A stretch of 64,000 bases of DNA from Streptomyces sp. NBC_00464 (GTDB lineage: Bacteria; Actinomycetota; Actinomycetes; Streptomycetales; Streptomycetaceae). The position numbers were made by a program, and so were the translations under genes. The stretch's first letter is position 1. The number at the start of each line of letters is the position of its first letter. The notes under the pieces are model-generated. The model did not search any database. It had not been told where the DNA came from and saw nothing but the letters and a program-made list of their open reading frames with translations. This document shows positions 16,690 through 24,794 of this stretch, in pieces. The stretch spans positions 5,828,001-5,892,000 of the forward strand of contig NZ_CP107899.1 of NCBI RefSeq assembly GCF_036013915.1, written 5' to 3'.

Positions 16690-17904
16690 GTGCGTACGGT
16701 CCTGGTCACCGGCCTCGGCGGCGCGGGCCGTACCACCGTCGCGGCGGCCACCGCACTGGCCGGCGCCCGCGGCGGCCGACGCACGCTGCTGATCTCCGCC
16801 GACGCCATACCCGGCTTCCCGACGGACACCGAACCCACGCAGGTGACCGATGCGCTGTGGTCCGTCCGGATCGACTCCGGAGCGCACTTCCGCAGCGAAC
16901 TCCTCACCCTTCAGGATCAGTTGTCCGGTGTGCTCGACCTGCTCGGCGGCAACCGCATGGACGGCGAGGAACTCACCGAACTGCCCGGCAGCGCCGAACT
17001 CGCCCTGCTGCACTCCCTGCGCCGCGCCGCACACGGTGACTGGTCCCGCGCCGGCTTCGACCTCCTCGTCGTCGACCTGCCGCCACTGCGCGAAGCCCTC
17101 GCCGTGCTGGCCCTGCCCGGACAGCTGCGCCGCTACCTGCGCCGGCTGCTGCCCCAGGAACGCCAGGCCGCCCGCGCCCTGCGCCCGATGCTCGCGCAGC
17201 TCGCCGGTGTGCCCATGCCCGCCCAGTGGCTGTACGAGGCCGCCGCCCGGCGCGACGCCGAACTGGCCGAAGTCCAGGCGCTGGTCGAGGACCGCGCGAC
17301 CACGCTCCGGCTGGTCGCCGAACCGGGCCCGGCCGCCGAGGACGCCCTGCGCACGGCCCGCACCGGGCTCGCCCTGTACGGGCTGCGGGTCGACGCGCTG
17401 GTGGCCAACAAGGTGCTGCCCCCGCACTCGTCCGACCCCTGGTTCGCCGGGCTCGCCGCGCAGCAGGAGAAGTGCCTCGACCACTGGCGCGAGGAACGGT
17501 CCGCCGAGGCCCCGCCGCTTCAGGTGCCCCACCTCGGCCGCGACCCGCAGGGCCCCCACGACCTCACCGGCCTCGCGGACGACGCACCGGCCCTGACCCC
17601 GGACAGCCGGGACGGCGGCCGCGCCGAGGACCCCTGGTGGATCGAGGAGGCCGGAGCCCCCGAAGGACAGGACGGCGCCGACGGCATACTCGTCTGGTGC
17701 CTGCGCCTTCCCGGCGCCGTCAAGAGGGACCTCCACCTGGTCCGGCGCGGCAGCGAACTCCTTCTGACCGTCGGCCCCTTCCACCGCATCGTGCCCCTGG
17801 AGTCCGCGCTGCGCCGCTGCACGGTCTCCGGTGCGGCCCTCACCGACGGGGTGCTGCGGGTCCGCTTCACGCCGGACCCCGCACTGTGGCCGAGGACGAG
17901 CTGA
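16690..17904 (+). CDS. ArsA/Get3-like P-loop ATPase with altered Walker A
   Basis: The 404-residue protein looks like a SIMIBI-class ATPase of the ArsA/Get3 type: a leading beta strand, GLGGAGRTT glycine loop, LLISADA (switch I-like), a LLVVDLPP strand, and a C-terminal beta-rich ArsA-like domain. The deviant loop is notable: canonical members have GKGGxGKT, whereas both lysines are replaced here (Leu and Arg). It may bind nucleotide weakly or be non-hydrolytic. The GTG at 16690 is four bases after the SRPBCC stop. Co-occurrence of SRPBCC, this ATPase and DUF5304 suggests one membrane-targeting or lipid-handling unit, which is inference. Confidence 0.8.
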   Translation: MRTVLVTGLGGAGRTTVAAATALAGARGGRRTLLISADAIPGFPTDTEPTQVTDALWSVRIDSGAHFRSELLTLQDQLSGVLDLLGGNRMDGEELTELPGSAELALLHSLRRAAHGDWSRAGFDLLVVDLPPLREALAVLALPGQLRRYLRRLLPQERQAARALRPMLAQLAGVPMPAQWLYEAAARRDAELAEVQALVEDRATTLRLVAEPGPAAEDALRTARTGLALYGLRVDALVANKVLPPHSSDPWFAGLAAQQEKCLDHWREERSAEAPPLQVPHLGRDPQGPHDLTGLADDAPALTPDSRDGGRAEDPWWIEEAGAPEGQDGADGILVWCLRLPGAVKRDLHLVRRGSELLLTVGPFHRIVPLESALRRCTVSGAALTDGVLRVRFTPDPALWPRTS

Positions 17905-17987
17905 ACGGCGTACCACCGTTCGGGTACCGTCGTTGGTAGGGGTCCCGGATGCCGGGCCGCCCGCCAACCACGTCGCAGGAGTCCGCC

Positions 17988-18446
17988 ATGAGCGAAGCCA
18001 CCGATCGTCCCGCCGACGACGACGCGTGGGCGCGGGCCTGCGCCGAGGACCTCGCCGCCGAGAAGGCCCGCCGCCGCGCCGAGTACGGCCCGCCGCCCGG
18101 CTCGGCCGCCGAGGAGCTGCGCAAGCTGGTCGACGCCGTGGCCGACAAGCTCGGATCCCTCCAGTCGCCGCTGTTCGGCGTGGCGGCGCAGGGTGCCGTG
18201 CAGCAGGTCATCAAGCAGGCGAAGTCCGCCGTCGAGCCCGTCATCGAGCGTAATCCGGACGTTTTCGATCACATCGCGGCAGCCGGCAGCGAACTGCTCG
18301 CCGCGTACCGCTCTGCGGTCGAGGGCCAGGAACGCCGCTGGACCCAGGGCGCGGGGGACCCCACAGGCACGGAAAAGAAGGCGGAAGACCCCACCGACCC
18401 CCGTGATGAGGGGCCCGGAGCCGGCGAACACATCGACCTGGACTGA
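17988..18446 (+). CDS. DUF5304 family protein
   Basis: The 152-residue protein is an actinomycete-specific family (DUF5304) of unknown function. It begins with an acidic, Ala-rich region, has a central helical part (ELRKLVDAVADKLG to VIKQAKSAVEPVIE) that could be amphipathic, and ends with a disordered acidic tail. ATG 17988 follows GCAGGAG. It lies 83 bases after the ArsA-like gene and directly before glucokinase. No catalytic motif is visible. Confidence 0.75.
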   Translation: MSEATDRPADDDAWARACAEDLAAEKARRRAEYGPPPGSAAEELRKLVDAVADKLGSLQSPLFGVAAQGAVQQVIKQAKSAVEPVIERNPDVFDHIAAAGSELLAAYRSAVEGQERRWTQGAGDPTGTEKKAEDPTDPRDEGPGAGEHIDLD

Positions 18447-18519
18447 CCGGCACCGACAGGACGGGGTTCTGCCTCGGGTACGGTTGCCTCAGCGGGGCTC
18501 GACCGAAACTGAGGGATTC

Positions 18520-19461
18520 ATGGGACTCACCATCGGCGTCGATATCGGCGGCACGAAGATCGCAGCTGGAGTGGTCGACGAAGAGGGCCACATCCTCTCG
18601 ACCTTCAAGGTGCCGACCCCGCCGACGGCCGAAGCCATCGTGGACGCCATCGCGGCGGCGGTGTCCGGCGCGAGCGAGGGGCACCCGGTCGAGGCCGTCG
18701 GCATCGGCGCGGCCGGATACGTCGACGACAAGCGGGCCACGGTGCTGTTCGCGCCGAACATCAACTGGCGGCACGAGCCGCTGAAGGACAAGGTCGAGCA
18801 GCGCGTCGGCCTTCCGGTGGTCGTCGAGAACGACGCCAACGCGGCGGCCTGGGGCGAATACCGCTTCGGTGCCGGCCAGGGCCACGAGGACGTCATCTGC
18901 ATCACGCTCGGCACCGGGCTGGGCGGCGGCATCATCATCGGCAACAAGCTGCGCCGCGGACGCTTCGGCGTGGCCGCCGAGTTCGGCCACATCCGGGTCG
19001 TCCCGGACGGGCTGCTCTGCGGCTGCGGCAGCCAGGGCTGCTGGGAGCAGTACGCCTCGGGCCGCGCGCTCGTGCGGTACGCGAAGCAGCGTGCCAACGC
19101 CACACCCGAGAACGCCACGATCCTGCTGGCGCTCGGTGACGGCACGGTCGAGGGCATCGAGGGCAAGCACATCAGCGAGGCCGCCCGGCAGGGCTGCCCG
19201 GTGGCCGTCGACTCGTTCCGCGAGCTGGCCCGCTGGGCCGGCGCCGGACTGGCCGACCTCGCCTCGCTCTTCGACCCGTCCGCCTTCATCGTCGGCGGCG
19301 GCGTCTCGGACGAGGGCGAACTGGTCCTCGACCCGATCCGCAAGTCGTTCCGGCGCTGGCTGATCGGCGGGGAGTGGCGTCCGCACGCCCAGGTGCTCGC
19401 GGCCCAACTGGGCGGCAAGGCCGGTCTTGTGGGCGCGGCGGACCTGGCCCGGCAGGGCTGA
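18520..19461 (+). CDS. glkA: ROK-family glucokinase
   Basis: GlkA phosphorylates glucose with ATP and in Streptomyces is also needed for carbon catabolite repression. The 313-residue ROK protein shows the phosphate loop DIGGTK near the N terminus, the catalytic ENDANAAAWGE, the ITLGTGLGGGI segment, the zinc motif CGCGSQGCWE, and a C-terminal FIVGGGVSDEG. ATG 18520 is preceded by GAGGGA; TACGGT at 18479-18484 is a possible -10. Length and motifs match S. coelicolor GlkA (SCO2126 from memory). The gene is separated from the next by a long hairpin. Confidence 0.96.
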   Translation: MGLTIGVDIGGTKIAAGVVDEEGHILSTFKVPTPPTAEAIVDAIAAAVSGASEGHPVEAVGIGAAGYVDDKRATVLFAPNINWRHEPLKDKVEQRVGLPVVVENDANAAAWGEYRFGAGQGHEDVICITLGTGLGGGIIIGNKLRRGRFGVAAEFGHIRVVPDGLLCGCGSQGCWEQYASGRALVRYAKQRANATPENATILLALGDGTVEGIEGKHISEAARQGCPVAVDSFRELARWAGAGLADLASLFDPSAFIVGGGVSDEGELVLDPIRKSFRRWLIGGEWRPHAQVLAAQLGGKAGLVGAADLARQG

Positions 19462-19483
19462 TCCGGCCCGGCACCACGGACAT

Positions 19484-19529
19484 GACGGACGCCCGTCGCT
19501 TCCCTCTCGGGGAGCGGCGGGCGTCCGTC
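19484..19529 (+). terminator. Long hairpin after glkA
   Basis: A 17-bp stem with one G-U pair (19484-19500 with 19513-19529) and a 12-base loop. The -10 hexamer TATCGT of the next gene (19531-19536) starts two bases after it, so the terminator and the next promoter are packed together. Confidence 0.85.
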
Positions 19530-19543
19530 GTATCGTGACCGGC

Positions 19544-20305
19544 ATGGCCATGATGTCGCTGCCAGAATCCCGTACCGAGCAGGACGGCTCGGCCGTCGTC
19601 AGAGTGCTCAGCTACAACATCCGCTCGATGCACGACGACTTCGCCGCGCTGGCCCGCGTCATCCGCGCCTGCGCACCCGACCTGGTCCTCCTCCAGGAGG
19701 CGCCGCGCTTCTTCCGGTGGCGCAAGCGGGCCGCCCGGCTCGCCGCCGCCACCGATCTGGTGATCCTGGGCGGCGGAGCCACCGCGGCCGGCCCCCTGCT
19801 GCTCTGCTCGCTGCGCGCCACGGTGGAACGCACCGAGGACATCCTGCTGCCGCTCACCCCGGGGCTGCACCGCAGAGGCTTCGCCACCGCCGTGGTCCGG
19901 ATCGCGGGCACCCGGATCGGCGTGCTGAGCTGCCATCTGAGCCTGGAGCGGCGGGAACGCCGAGCCCAGGCGGAGCGGCTGCTGGAGACAGTGGACGCGA
20001 TGGGCGTGGACCACGTGGTCGTGGCCGGCGACCTCAACGACGTACCGAGCGGGCGGGCCTTCCGGCTGCTCGCCGGGCGGCTCCAGGACTGCTGGGCGGT
20101 ACGGCCCCGGGGCGGCGAGCACACCTTCCCGCCGCACGACCCGCACAAGCGGCTCGACGCCGTCTTCGCGACCGGTGGCATCGAGGTGCTCGGCTGCGGG
20201 GTCCCGACCGGACTGCCCGGGATCTTCGAGGCCGACCTGCTGGCGGCGACCGACCACCTGCCGGTGCTGGCCGCGCTGCGGGTGCCCGCAGCACGCCCTC
20301 AGTGA
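19544..20305 (+). CDS. Endonuclease/exonuclease/phosphatase family protein
   Basis: This 253-residue protein belongs to the EEP superfamily (DNase I-like phosphoesterases). Motifs are LSYNIRSM, VLLQEA (metal-binding Glu), VAGDLNDVPSG (catalytic Asp/Asn) and ATDHLPV (Asp-His). There is no signal peptide, so it acts in the cytoplasm. ATG 19544 has no ribosome site; TATCGT ends exactly seven bases before, fitting a leaderless transcript. The substrate could be a nucleic acid, a phosphoinositide or another phosphodiester. It converges with the gene at 20312, with six bases between the stops. Confidence 0.88.
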   Translation: MAMMSLPESRTEQDGSAVVRVLSYNIRSMHDDFAALARVIRACAPDLVLLQEAPRFFRWRKRAARLAAATDLVILGGGATAAGPLLLCSLRATVERTEDILLPLTPGLHRRGFATAVVRIAGTRIGVLSCHLSLERRERRAQAERLLETVDAMGVDHVVVAGDLNDVPSGRAFRLLAGRLQDCWAVRPRGGEHTFPPHDPHKRLDAVFATGGIEVLGCGVPTGLPGIFEADLLAATDHLPVLAALRVPAARPQ

Positions 20306-20311
20306 GCGGGG

Positions 20312-20983
20312 TCAGACCACCGCGCCGCGGCCGGGGTCGTCACCGTCCTCGTCGTCGTGCTCCATACGCGCCACCAGTGTCGCGAAACCGCCCAGGAAAC
20401 CGCCGATACCCACCGTCGTCAGCCACCAGGTCATCTCCCACTGGAGCAGCACCGCCAGCAGCAGAAGGACGGGGCCGCCGACCACCGCGAGCCAGGCGAA
20501 CTTCGCCGTGACGTCGGCCTCCGGCAGCGGCGGCGGCTCCGGCGGCACGAAGTGCCCCTCGGCACTGTCGTCGTCGGTGTCGCCCTCGACGGGCTCCGCC
20601 GGCTCGTAGTCACGCGGGCCGCCGACACCCGGGGCGAAGACCACCGAGCTGCCGAGCGGCTTCTCCGGCGGCTTGGGCCGGCTCTTCCCGAGGCCCTTGT
20701 CCGGGTCCGGAGCGACGGAGTCCTCCTCCGGAAGCGCGAGGTCCTCGACGGACCGGAAGGGCCTGGCACCCGGCGGGTCCGGCGGCTCCTCCCCGTACCC
20801 CTCGACGATGGCCTTCCAGACGGCGTCCTCGTCGACCGGGCGTTCGCCGTCCGCCCCCGTGGGCGCGGGCGGGACCTCCGGCGCCGGGGCACCGCCGTCC
20901 TCGTCGGGCACGGCCGTCCCCCCGGCGGGAAGCGGCTCGCGCTCCTCCTCGCTGCCTGTGCGCTCCGCGTCCTGCTCAGCCAC
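20312..20983 (-). CDS. Hypothetical membrane protein with long acidic N-terminal region
   Basis: The 223-residue product has about 150 residues rich in Pro, Glu, Asp and Gly, presumably disordered and cytoplasmic, followed by two hydrophobic helices (LAVVGGPVLLLLAVLL and WLTTVGIGGFLGGFATL) and a short acidic tail. I do not recognise a functional domain. The GTG at 20983 follows GGGGAG and overlaps the stop of the upstream esterase gene by eight bases, so translation is coupled and the two proteins are probably made together. Confidence 0.75.
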   Translation of the reverse strand: MAEQDAERTGSEEEREPLPAGGTAVPDEDGGAPAPEVPPAPTGADGERPVDEDAVWKAIVEGYGEEPPDPPGARPFRSVEDLALPEEDSVAPDPDKGLGKSRPKPPEKPLGSSVVFAPGVGGPRDYEPAEPVEGDTDDDSAEGHFVPPEPPPLPEADVTAKFAWLAVVGGPVLLLLAVLLQWEMTWWLTTVGIGGFLGGFATLVARMEHDDEDGDDPGRGAVV

Positions 20984-21755
20984 CGGACCTGCTCCCCTTC
21001 TTCCCGACGCTCGGAGCGAGGCGGCCGATGAACGAGTAGCTCTCGTCGAAGATCCGCTCCGCATCGTGGTCCAACGTCGCGACGTGGTAGCTCTGTTCCA
21101 GCAGGATCTCCTCGACGTCCGTCGAGGACACCCGGCTCAGGATCCGGGCGGTGTCGGCGGGCGGCACCACATGGTCCTGCGGGCTGTGCAGCAGCAGGAT
21201 CGGCTGGGTCACCTGGGGAAGCTCGGCGTCGACCAGCCGGAAGAACTTCCGCACCGAGTGCGCCGCGTGCAGCGGCACCCGGTCGTAGCCCACCTCGTGG
21301 GAGCCCTCCAGCGCGATGTCGCTCGCCAGCCCCTTCGTCGTCCGCACCAGATGACGGGCGACCGGCAGCGCGTGCGCCGCCAGGCCGTGCACCTTGTTGG
21401 CCGGGTTGACCAGCACCAGACCCCGGACGGCGTCGCCGTGCTTCGCCGCGAGCCGCAGGGAGAGTGCGCCGCCCATGGAGAGACCGAACACGAAGACCTG
21501 CTCGCACCGCTCCAGCAGCTCACGCAGTGCCCGGTCCACCTCCGCGTACCAGTCCTGCCAGCCGGTCACCTGCATGTCTTCCCAGCGGGTGCCGTGTCCG
21601 GGCAGCAGCGGCAGCGAGACCGTGAGCCCGCGCTCCGCCAGATAGTCGGCCCAGGGGCGCAGTGACTGCGGGGATCCGGTGAATCCGTGACAGAGGAGGA
21701 CGCCGACCTCTCCGCCCTCGTGGCGGAACGGCTCGGCTCCAGGAAGGACCGGCAC
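20976..21755 (-). CDS. Alpha/beta hydrolase (carboxylesterase / monoacylglycerol lipase-like)
   Basis: The 259-residue hydrolase has the oxyanion segment LLCHGFTGSP, the nucleophile elbow GLSMGG, the acid in SPQDHVVPP and the base histidine in SYHVATLDHD, the pattern of Est30-type carboxylesterases and monoacylglycerol lipases. No signal peptide is seen. GTG 21755 follows CAGGAG. It is divergent from the PlsC-like acyltransferase and overlaps the downstream membrane-protein gene. A role in lipid turnover is plausible given the neighbours. Confidence 0.9.
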   Translation of the reverse strand: MPVLPGAEPFRHEGGEVGVLLCHGFTGSPQSLRPWADYLAERGLTVSLPLLPGHGTRWEDMQVTGWQDWYAEVDRALRELLERCEQVFVFGLSMGGALSLRLAAKHGDAVRGLVLVNPANKVHGLAAHALPVARHLVRTTKGLASDIALEGSHEVGYDRVPLHAAHSVRKFFRLVDAELPQVTQPILLLHSPQDHVVPPADTARILSRVSSTDVEEILLEQSYHVATLDHDAERIFDESYSFIGRLAPSVGKKGSRSGG

Positions 21756-21954
21756 CGGGGTCTCCTGTTCGTGAGGCTCGAATGGGGAGCGAAAGGGGGG
21801 GAGTGCAGAAGGATTACTTCACCGTACGCGACCGGACCGACACCGACCAGGGCCGTCACGGGCCGGGGCTGCGGACACCCTGCCCGCGCCGGGCGGAAGC
21901 ACGGGGCGCGGCACGGGTTAAGGTCTGTCGGACAGCACACAGGAGGCACCCGAG

Positions 21955-22719
21955 TTGATCTACGGCGCTATGAAGTTCTCCATCGGCGGGTCTCTGAAGC
22001 TCGCCTTCAGGCCGTGGGTGGAGGGCCTGGAGAACATCCCCGCGCACGGACCCGCGATCCTCGCCAGCAACCATCTGTCGTTCTCCGACTCCTTCTTCCT
22101 GCCCGCCGTCCTGGACCGCAAGGTCACCTTCATCGCCAAGTCCGAGTACTTCACCGCGCCCGGCGTCAAGGGCAAGCTCACCGCCGCCTTCTTCAAGGGC
22201 GTCGGACAGCTCCCGGTCGACCGCTCGGGCGCCCGCGGGGCCGGTGAGGCGGCGATCAAGGCCGGCATCGAGGTCATCGAGAGCGGCGGCCTGTTCGGCA
22301 TCTACCCGGAGGGCACCCGGTCGCCGGACGGCCGCCTCTACCGCGGCAAGCCCGGCGGCCTCGCCAGGGTGGCGCTCGCCACCGGTGCGCCCGTCATCCC
22401 GGTCGCGATGATCGACACGGAGAAGATCCAGCCGCCCGGCCAGGTGATGCCCAAGCTGATGCGCCCGGGGATCAGGATCGGCAAGCCGCTCGACTTCAGC
22501 CGCTACCACGGCATGGAGGGTGACCGTTTCATCCTGCGCTCGGTCACCGACGAGGTCATGTACGAGATCATGAAGCTCTCCGGCCAGGAGTACGTCGACA
22601 TCTACGCGACCGCCGCCAAGCGGCAGATCGCCGACGAGGCGAAGCACCGGGCGGAGGCCGTCAGGAAGGCCGCGTCCGGCGGCCGGGACGAGCGGGAAAC
22701 GGACCGCGGCAGCGCCTGA
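21955..22719 (+). CDS. plsC: 1-acyl-sn-glycerol-3-phosphate acyltransferase family protein
   Basis: This 254-residue membrane-associated acyltransferase contains the HX4D motif in NHLSFSD and the phosphate-binding block EGTRSPDGRLYRG, the two hallmarks of PlsC-type enzymes that make phosphatidic acid from lysophosphatidic acid. The start is TTG at 21955 with a perfect AGGAGG (21941-21946) eight bases upstream; an ATG at 21970 is less well placed. The C-terminal tail is charged. In mycobacteria an equivalent (Rv2182c) is in the same block. Several PlsC paralogues usually exist in Streptomyces, so the exact acceptor is not certain. Confidence 0.9.
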   Translation: MIYGAMKFSIGGSLKLAFRPWVEGLENIPAHGPAILASNHLSFSDSFFLPAVLDRKVTFIAKSEYFTAPGVKGKLTAAFFKGVGQLPVDRSGARGAGEAAIKAGIEVIESGGLFGIYPEGTRSPDGRLYRGKPGGLARVALATGAPVIPVAMIDTEKIQPPGQVMPKLMRPGIRIGKPLDFSRYHGMEGDRFILRSVTDEVMYEIMKLSGQEYVDIYATAAKRQIADEAKHRAEAVRKAASGGRDERETDRGSA

Positions 22720-22764
22720 GAGCGAGTGCGCGACGGGGTCCGTCCGGGGGTGGGGGAGAACAAG

Positions 22765-23991
22765 ATGGTCAAACGTGTGCGGGTCGTGAGGATGTCGGTC
22801 GAGCAGCCGCTGTGGCGTGCCCTGACCGCGTACCGGCTCCTGACGATGCTCTACGCGATCCTGCTCGCCGTCTACGGACGCGAGAAGTACGACCGGCCGT
22901 GGGTGGCCGTCGCCTTCCTGGCGGCCATGACCGTCTGGACGCTCGCCACCCTGCCGAAGGTCGCCGGCGCCGCGGCCTGCACCAAGCGCTTCCTGGGCGC
23001 GGACCTCACGCTCGCGCTCATCGGCATCCTCGTCACCCCGCTCGCCGACTTCCAGGCCCAGCACGTCGACGGCCCGACCCTGCCGTCCATCTGGACCGCC
23101 GGTTCCGTCCTGGCCTTCGCGATCAAGGGCGGCTGGCGGTGGGCGGCCTTCGCCTCCACCTTCGTCGCCGTCGCCAACCTGATCGAGCGCGGCGAACCCA
23201 GCCGCGACACCCTGCACAACGTCCTGCTGGTCTGGGTCGCCTCCATCGCCATCGGGTACGTCGTCGAGGTCGCCCGCGCCAGTGAGCGCACCCTCGCCCG
23301 CGCCCTGGAGATCGAGGCCGCCACCCGGGAGCGGGAACGCCTGGCCCGCGACATCCACGACAGCGTGCTCCAGGTCCTCGCCATGGTGCAGCGCCGGGGC
23401 ACGGCGCTCGGCGGCGAGGCCGCCGAACTGGGCCGGATGGCCGGCGAACAGGAGGTCGCCCTGCGCTCCCTGGTCTCCAGCGGACTGGTGCCTCCCACCC
23501 GGGTGTCCGAGGACGCGGCAGAGGGCGCCGTGGTGCGCACGGTCGAGGTGGACGACGACGAGCCGGACGCGCCCGGCGACACCGATCTGCGGGCCCTGCT
23601 CACCCCGCACGCCGGATCCCGGGTGACCTTCGCGGAGCCCGGAGCGCCGGTGCTGCTCCCGCCCGCGGCGGCCGGGGAACTGGCGGCGGCCGTCGGTGCG
23701 GCCCTGGACAATGTCCGGGTGCACGCGGGGGAGAGCGCCCGGGCGTGGATCCTGGTCGAGGACTGGCCGGACGAGGTGATCGTCACGGTCCGGGACGACG
23801 GACCCGGCATCCCGGAGGGGCGGCTCGCCCAGGCCGAGGGTGAGGGCCGCCTCGGCGTAGCCCTCTCCATCCGCGGGCGGCTGCGCGACCTGGGCGGTAC
23901 GGCAGAGTTGATCTCGGTGCCCGGTCAGGGCACCGAGGTCGAGTTGAAGGTTCCGAAGATGGCACGGGGGAAGGCGGGTTCAGTCCGATGA
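22765..23991 (+). CDS. macS: Two-component sensor histidine kinase MacS (DUF5931 sensor)
   Basis: The 408-residue kinase has a membrane sensor part with about five hydrophobic helices (DUF5931 type), then the phosphoacceptor block RERERLARDIHDSVLQ of the HisKA_3 family, and a C-terminal ATPase with ALDNVRVHA, DDGPGIPEGR and GRGL-like GEGRLGVALS motifs. ATG 22765 follows GGGGGAG; an in-frame GTG at 22726 is less likely. It overlaps the response regulator gene by four bases (ATGA). The neighbours (pfkA, plsC) match SCO2121/SCO2120, named MacSR in S. coelicolor, a system affecting morphology and expression of membrane and secreted proteins. Confidence 0.88.
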   Translation: MVKRVRVVRMSVEQPLWRALTAYRLLTMLYAILLAVYGREKYDRPWVAVAFLAAMTVWTLATLPKVAGAAACTKRFLGADLTLALIGILVTPLADFQAQHVDGPTLPSIWTAGSVLAFAIKGGWRWAAFASTFVAVANLIERGEPSRDTLHNVLLVWVASIAIGYVVEVARASERTLARALEIEAATRERERLARDIHDSVLQVLAMVQRRGTALGGEAAELGRMAGEQEVALRSLVSSGLVPPTRVSEDAAEGAVVRTVEVDDDEPDAPGDTDLRALLTPHAGSRVTFAEPGAPVLLPPAAAGELAAAVGAALDNVRVHAGESARAWILVEDWPDEVIVTVRDDGPGIPEGRLAQAEGEGRLGVALSIRGRLRDLGGTAELISVPGQGTEVELKVPKMARGKAGSVR

Positions 23992-24683
23992 GCGCAGCAA
24001 CCGAAACGGGCGAGGGGCAGCAGCGGCCCATCAGGGTGATGGTGGTCGACGACCACCCGATGTGGCGCGACGCCGTCGCCCGCGACCTCGCCGAGGCCGG
24101 CTTCGACGTGGTGGCGACCGCGGGCGACGGCCCGCAGGCGGTCCGCCGGGCCGGGGCCGTCACCCCCGACGTCCTGGTCCTCGACCTCAACCTGCCCGGG
24201 ATGCCGGGCGTCCAGGTCTGCAAGGAGCTGGTCGGCTCGCAGCCCGGACTGCGGGTCCTGGTGCTCTCCGCGAGCGGCGAGCACGCCGACGTACTGGAGG
24301 CGGTCAAGTCCGGTGCCACCGGCTATCTGCTGAAGTCGGCGAGCACCCAGGAGCTGACCGATGCGGTCCGCAGCACCGCGGTCGGCGACCCGGTCTTCAC
24401 CCCCGGCCTCGCCGGACTCGTCCTCGGCGAGTACCGCAGGCTGGCCTCCGAACCCGCACCCGTCGCGTCGAACGAGCCGAAGGCCCCGGAGCTCACCGAC
24501 CGGGAGACCGAAGTCCTGCGGCTGGTGGCCAAGGGACTCTCGTACAAGCAGATCGCCGAACGGCTGGTCATCTCGCACCGCACCGTCCAGAACCACGTCC
24601 AGAACACCCTGGGCAAGCTCCAGTTGCACAACAGGGTGGAGCTGGTGAGGTACGCCATCGAGCGCGGCCTCGACGACGCCTGA
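23988..24683 (+). CDS. macR: LuxR-family response regulator MacR
   Basis: The 231-residue regulator has an N-terminal receiver domain (VMVVDDHPMWRD with the acidic pair, phosphoacceptor Asp in VLVLDLNLPGMPG, Lys in YLLKSAS) and a C-terminal LuxR helix-turn-helix (LTDRETEVLRLVAKGLSYK to SHRTVQNHVQN). It is the DNA-binding partner of the kinase encoded just upstream, with overlapping stop and start. Identity as MacR rests on synteny and domain type. A sequence resembling the published MacR motif occurs in this window at 45156-45171. Confidence 0.92.
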   Translation: MSAATETGEGQQRPIRVMVVDDHPMWRDAVARDLAEAGFDVVATAGDGPQAVRRAGAVTPDVLVLDLNLPGMPGVQVCKELVGSQPGLRVLVLSASGEHADVLEAVKSGATGYLLKSASTQELTDAVRSTAVGDPVFTPGLAGLVLGEYRRLASEPAPVASNEPKAPELTDRETEVLRLVAKGLSYKQIAERLVISHRTVQNHVQNTLGKLQLHNRVELVRYAIERGLDDA

Positions 24684-24763
24684 GATCAACACCCGCACAT
24701 TGCAGGGGAATTGACCGTCCCGCCCATCCCGAAGTGACCTGGATCACCCTTAGCGTGGAGCTG

Positions 24764-24775
24764 AGTGAGCTCACT
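24764..24775. promoter_or_regulatory. Palindrome ahead of pfkA
   Basis: AGTGAGCTCACT is a perfect 12-base palindrome, 20 bases before the pfkA start; its right half (TCACTTC) can also pair with GAAGTGA at 24731-24737. It could be an operator or a small mRNA hairpin near the ribosome site. No known regulator motif is recognised. Confidence 0.35.
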
Positions 24776-24794
24776 TCGGCGAAGGGATGCTTTC

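Noticed and set aside
24712..24760. TTGACC plus TTAGCG as a vegetative promoter for pfkA
   Set aside because: Spacing between the two elements is too long for a standard promoter; not listed as a feature.
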